Assembly (NCBI RefSeq): GCF_009914765.1
Contig: NZ_WYDS01000011.1
Span: forward strand, 78,928 to 142,927
Length of the DNA: 64,000 nucleotides
Source of the DNA: Halodesulfovibrio sp. MK-HDV
GTDB lineage: Bacteria; Desulfobacterota; Desulfovibrionia; Desulfovibrionales; Desulfovibrionaceae
Direction of reading: 5' to 3'
Shown: positions 63,900 to 64,000 of the stretch, piece after piece
How positions within the stretch are numbered: the first letter of the stretch is position 1
Layout: the number at the start of each line of letters is the position of its first letter
Notes under the pieces: model-generated
Told to the model about the DNA's origin: nothing
The model's database searches: none
The model's input: the letters and a program-made list of their open reading frames with translations, nothing else
Made by a program: the position numbers and the translations under genes

Positions 63900-64000
63900 G
63901 CTTTTTTTCTACTCAAGACTTTTCACGAAAATGCTGCGTTCCATTTCTCTTCAAAAATAGAGACAACGTTATTCAACCGTTGCTATCACATATTTTTAGA

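Overview
The window looks like chromosome from a marine, anaerobic, sulfate-reducer-type Desulfovibrionaceae bacterium. Its base composition is fairly AT-rich by eye for that family, so a Halodesulfovibrio-like organism is my guess. This is inferred from a two-subunit selenocysteine formate dehydrogenase with its pterin-cofactor genes, the futalosine menaquinone route, anaerobic cobalamin genes, many sensory proteins and a flavodoxin. There is no prophage, CRISPR array or intact insertion sequence. || Layout. 1-9.3 kb: an ABC ATPase cut by the window edge, a giant FtsX-type permease with an M28-peptidase-like ectodomain (split by a one-base frameshift near 978-980), and two large OPT-like membrane proteins. 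9.8-13.1 kb: fdhE-fdhD-mobA-moaA, overlapping end to end. 13.3-20.2 kb: a chemoreceptor with a candidate sigma-28 promoter, a glycine-zipper lipoprotein, and a binding protein / histidine kinase / receiver-STAS operon. 20.4-26.5 kb: an IS1595-transposase-like protein whose catalytic residues appear lost, then fdhA (in-frame UGA = Sec192), fdhB and a MobB fused to an Fe-S domain. 26.6-29.7 kb: an RsbU/RsbW/RsbV-like partner-switching operon. 29.8-32.9 kb: an ABC exporter with a very long insert in its nucleotide-binding domain, and a cyclic-nucleotide-binding protein. 33.1-35.0 kb: a possible structured RNA, then a redox operon (C_GCAxxG_C_C protein, rhodanese, MauE/DoxX protein). 35.2-39.3 kb: cbiD, cbiET, cobM and an AraC/GyrI regulator. 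39.8-44.0 kb: mqnA, mqnC, mqnE and divergent mqnD. 44.1-53.5 kb: transporters, a TPR protein with degenerate GGDEF-like domains, a nitroreductase, a metallo-hydrolase, a candidate new selenoprotein, a flavodoxin-fold reductase, ComF, DUF4198 and Tim44-like proteins. 53.6-58.8 kb: response regulators, a CII-like protein, HD-GYP, a hybrid kinase and a pseudouridine synthase. 58.8-60.0 kb: a Fur-box-controlled flavodoxin with microprotein candidates. 60.5-63.9 kb: DUF456, a PaaK-type ligase, DUF1786 and tRNA-Leu(GAG). || How it fits together. Formate oxidation is the central theme: the enzyme (fdhAB), its maturation factors (fdhE, fdhD) and its cofactor genes (moaA, mobA, mobB) lie in two nearby blocks. 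The futalosine genes supply menaquinone, and the cobalamin genes supply corrinoids. || Most novel observation: an 82-residue reading frame at 49799-50047 interrupted by an in-frame UGA after a Cys (C19-U20). Eleven bases after the UGA is a perfect 8-bp hairpin whose loop starts with G, as expected for a bacterial SECIS. The catalytically dead transposase-like protein upstream of fdhA, the expanded ABC domain and the Fur-controlled microprotein region also deserve attention.
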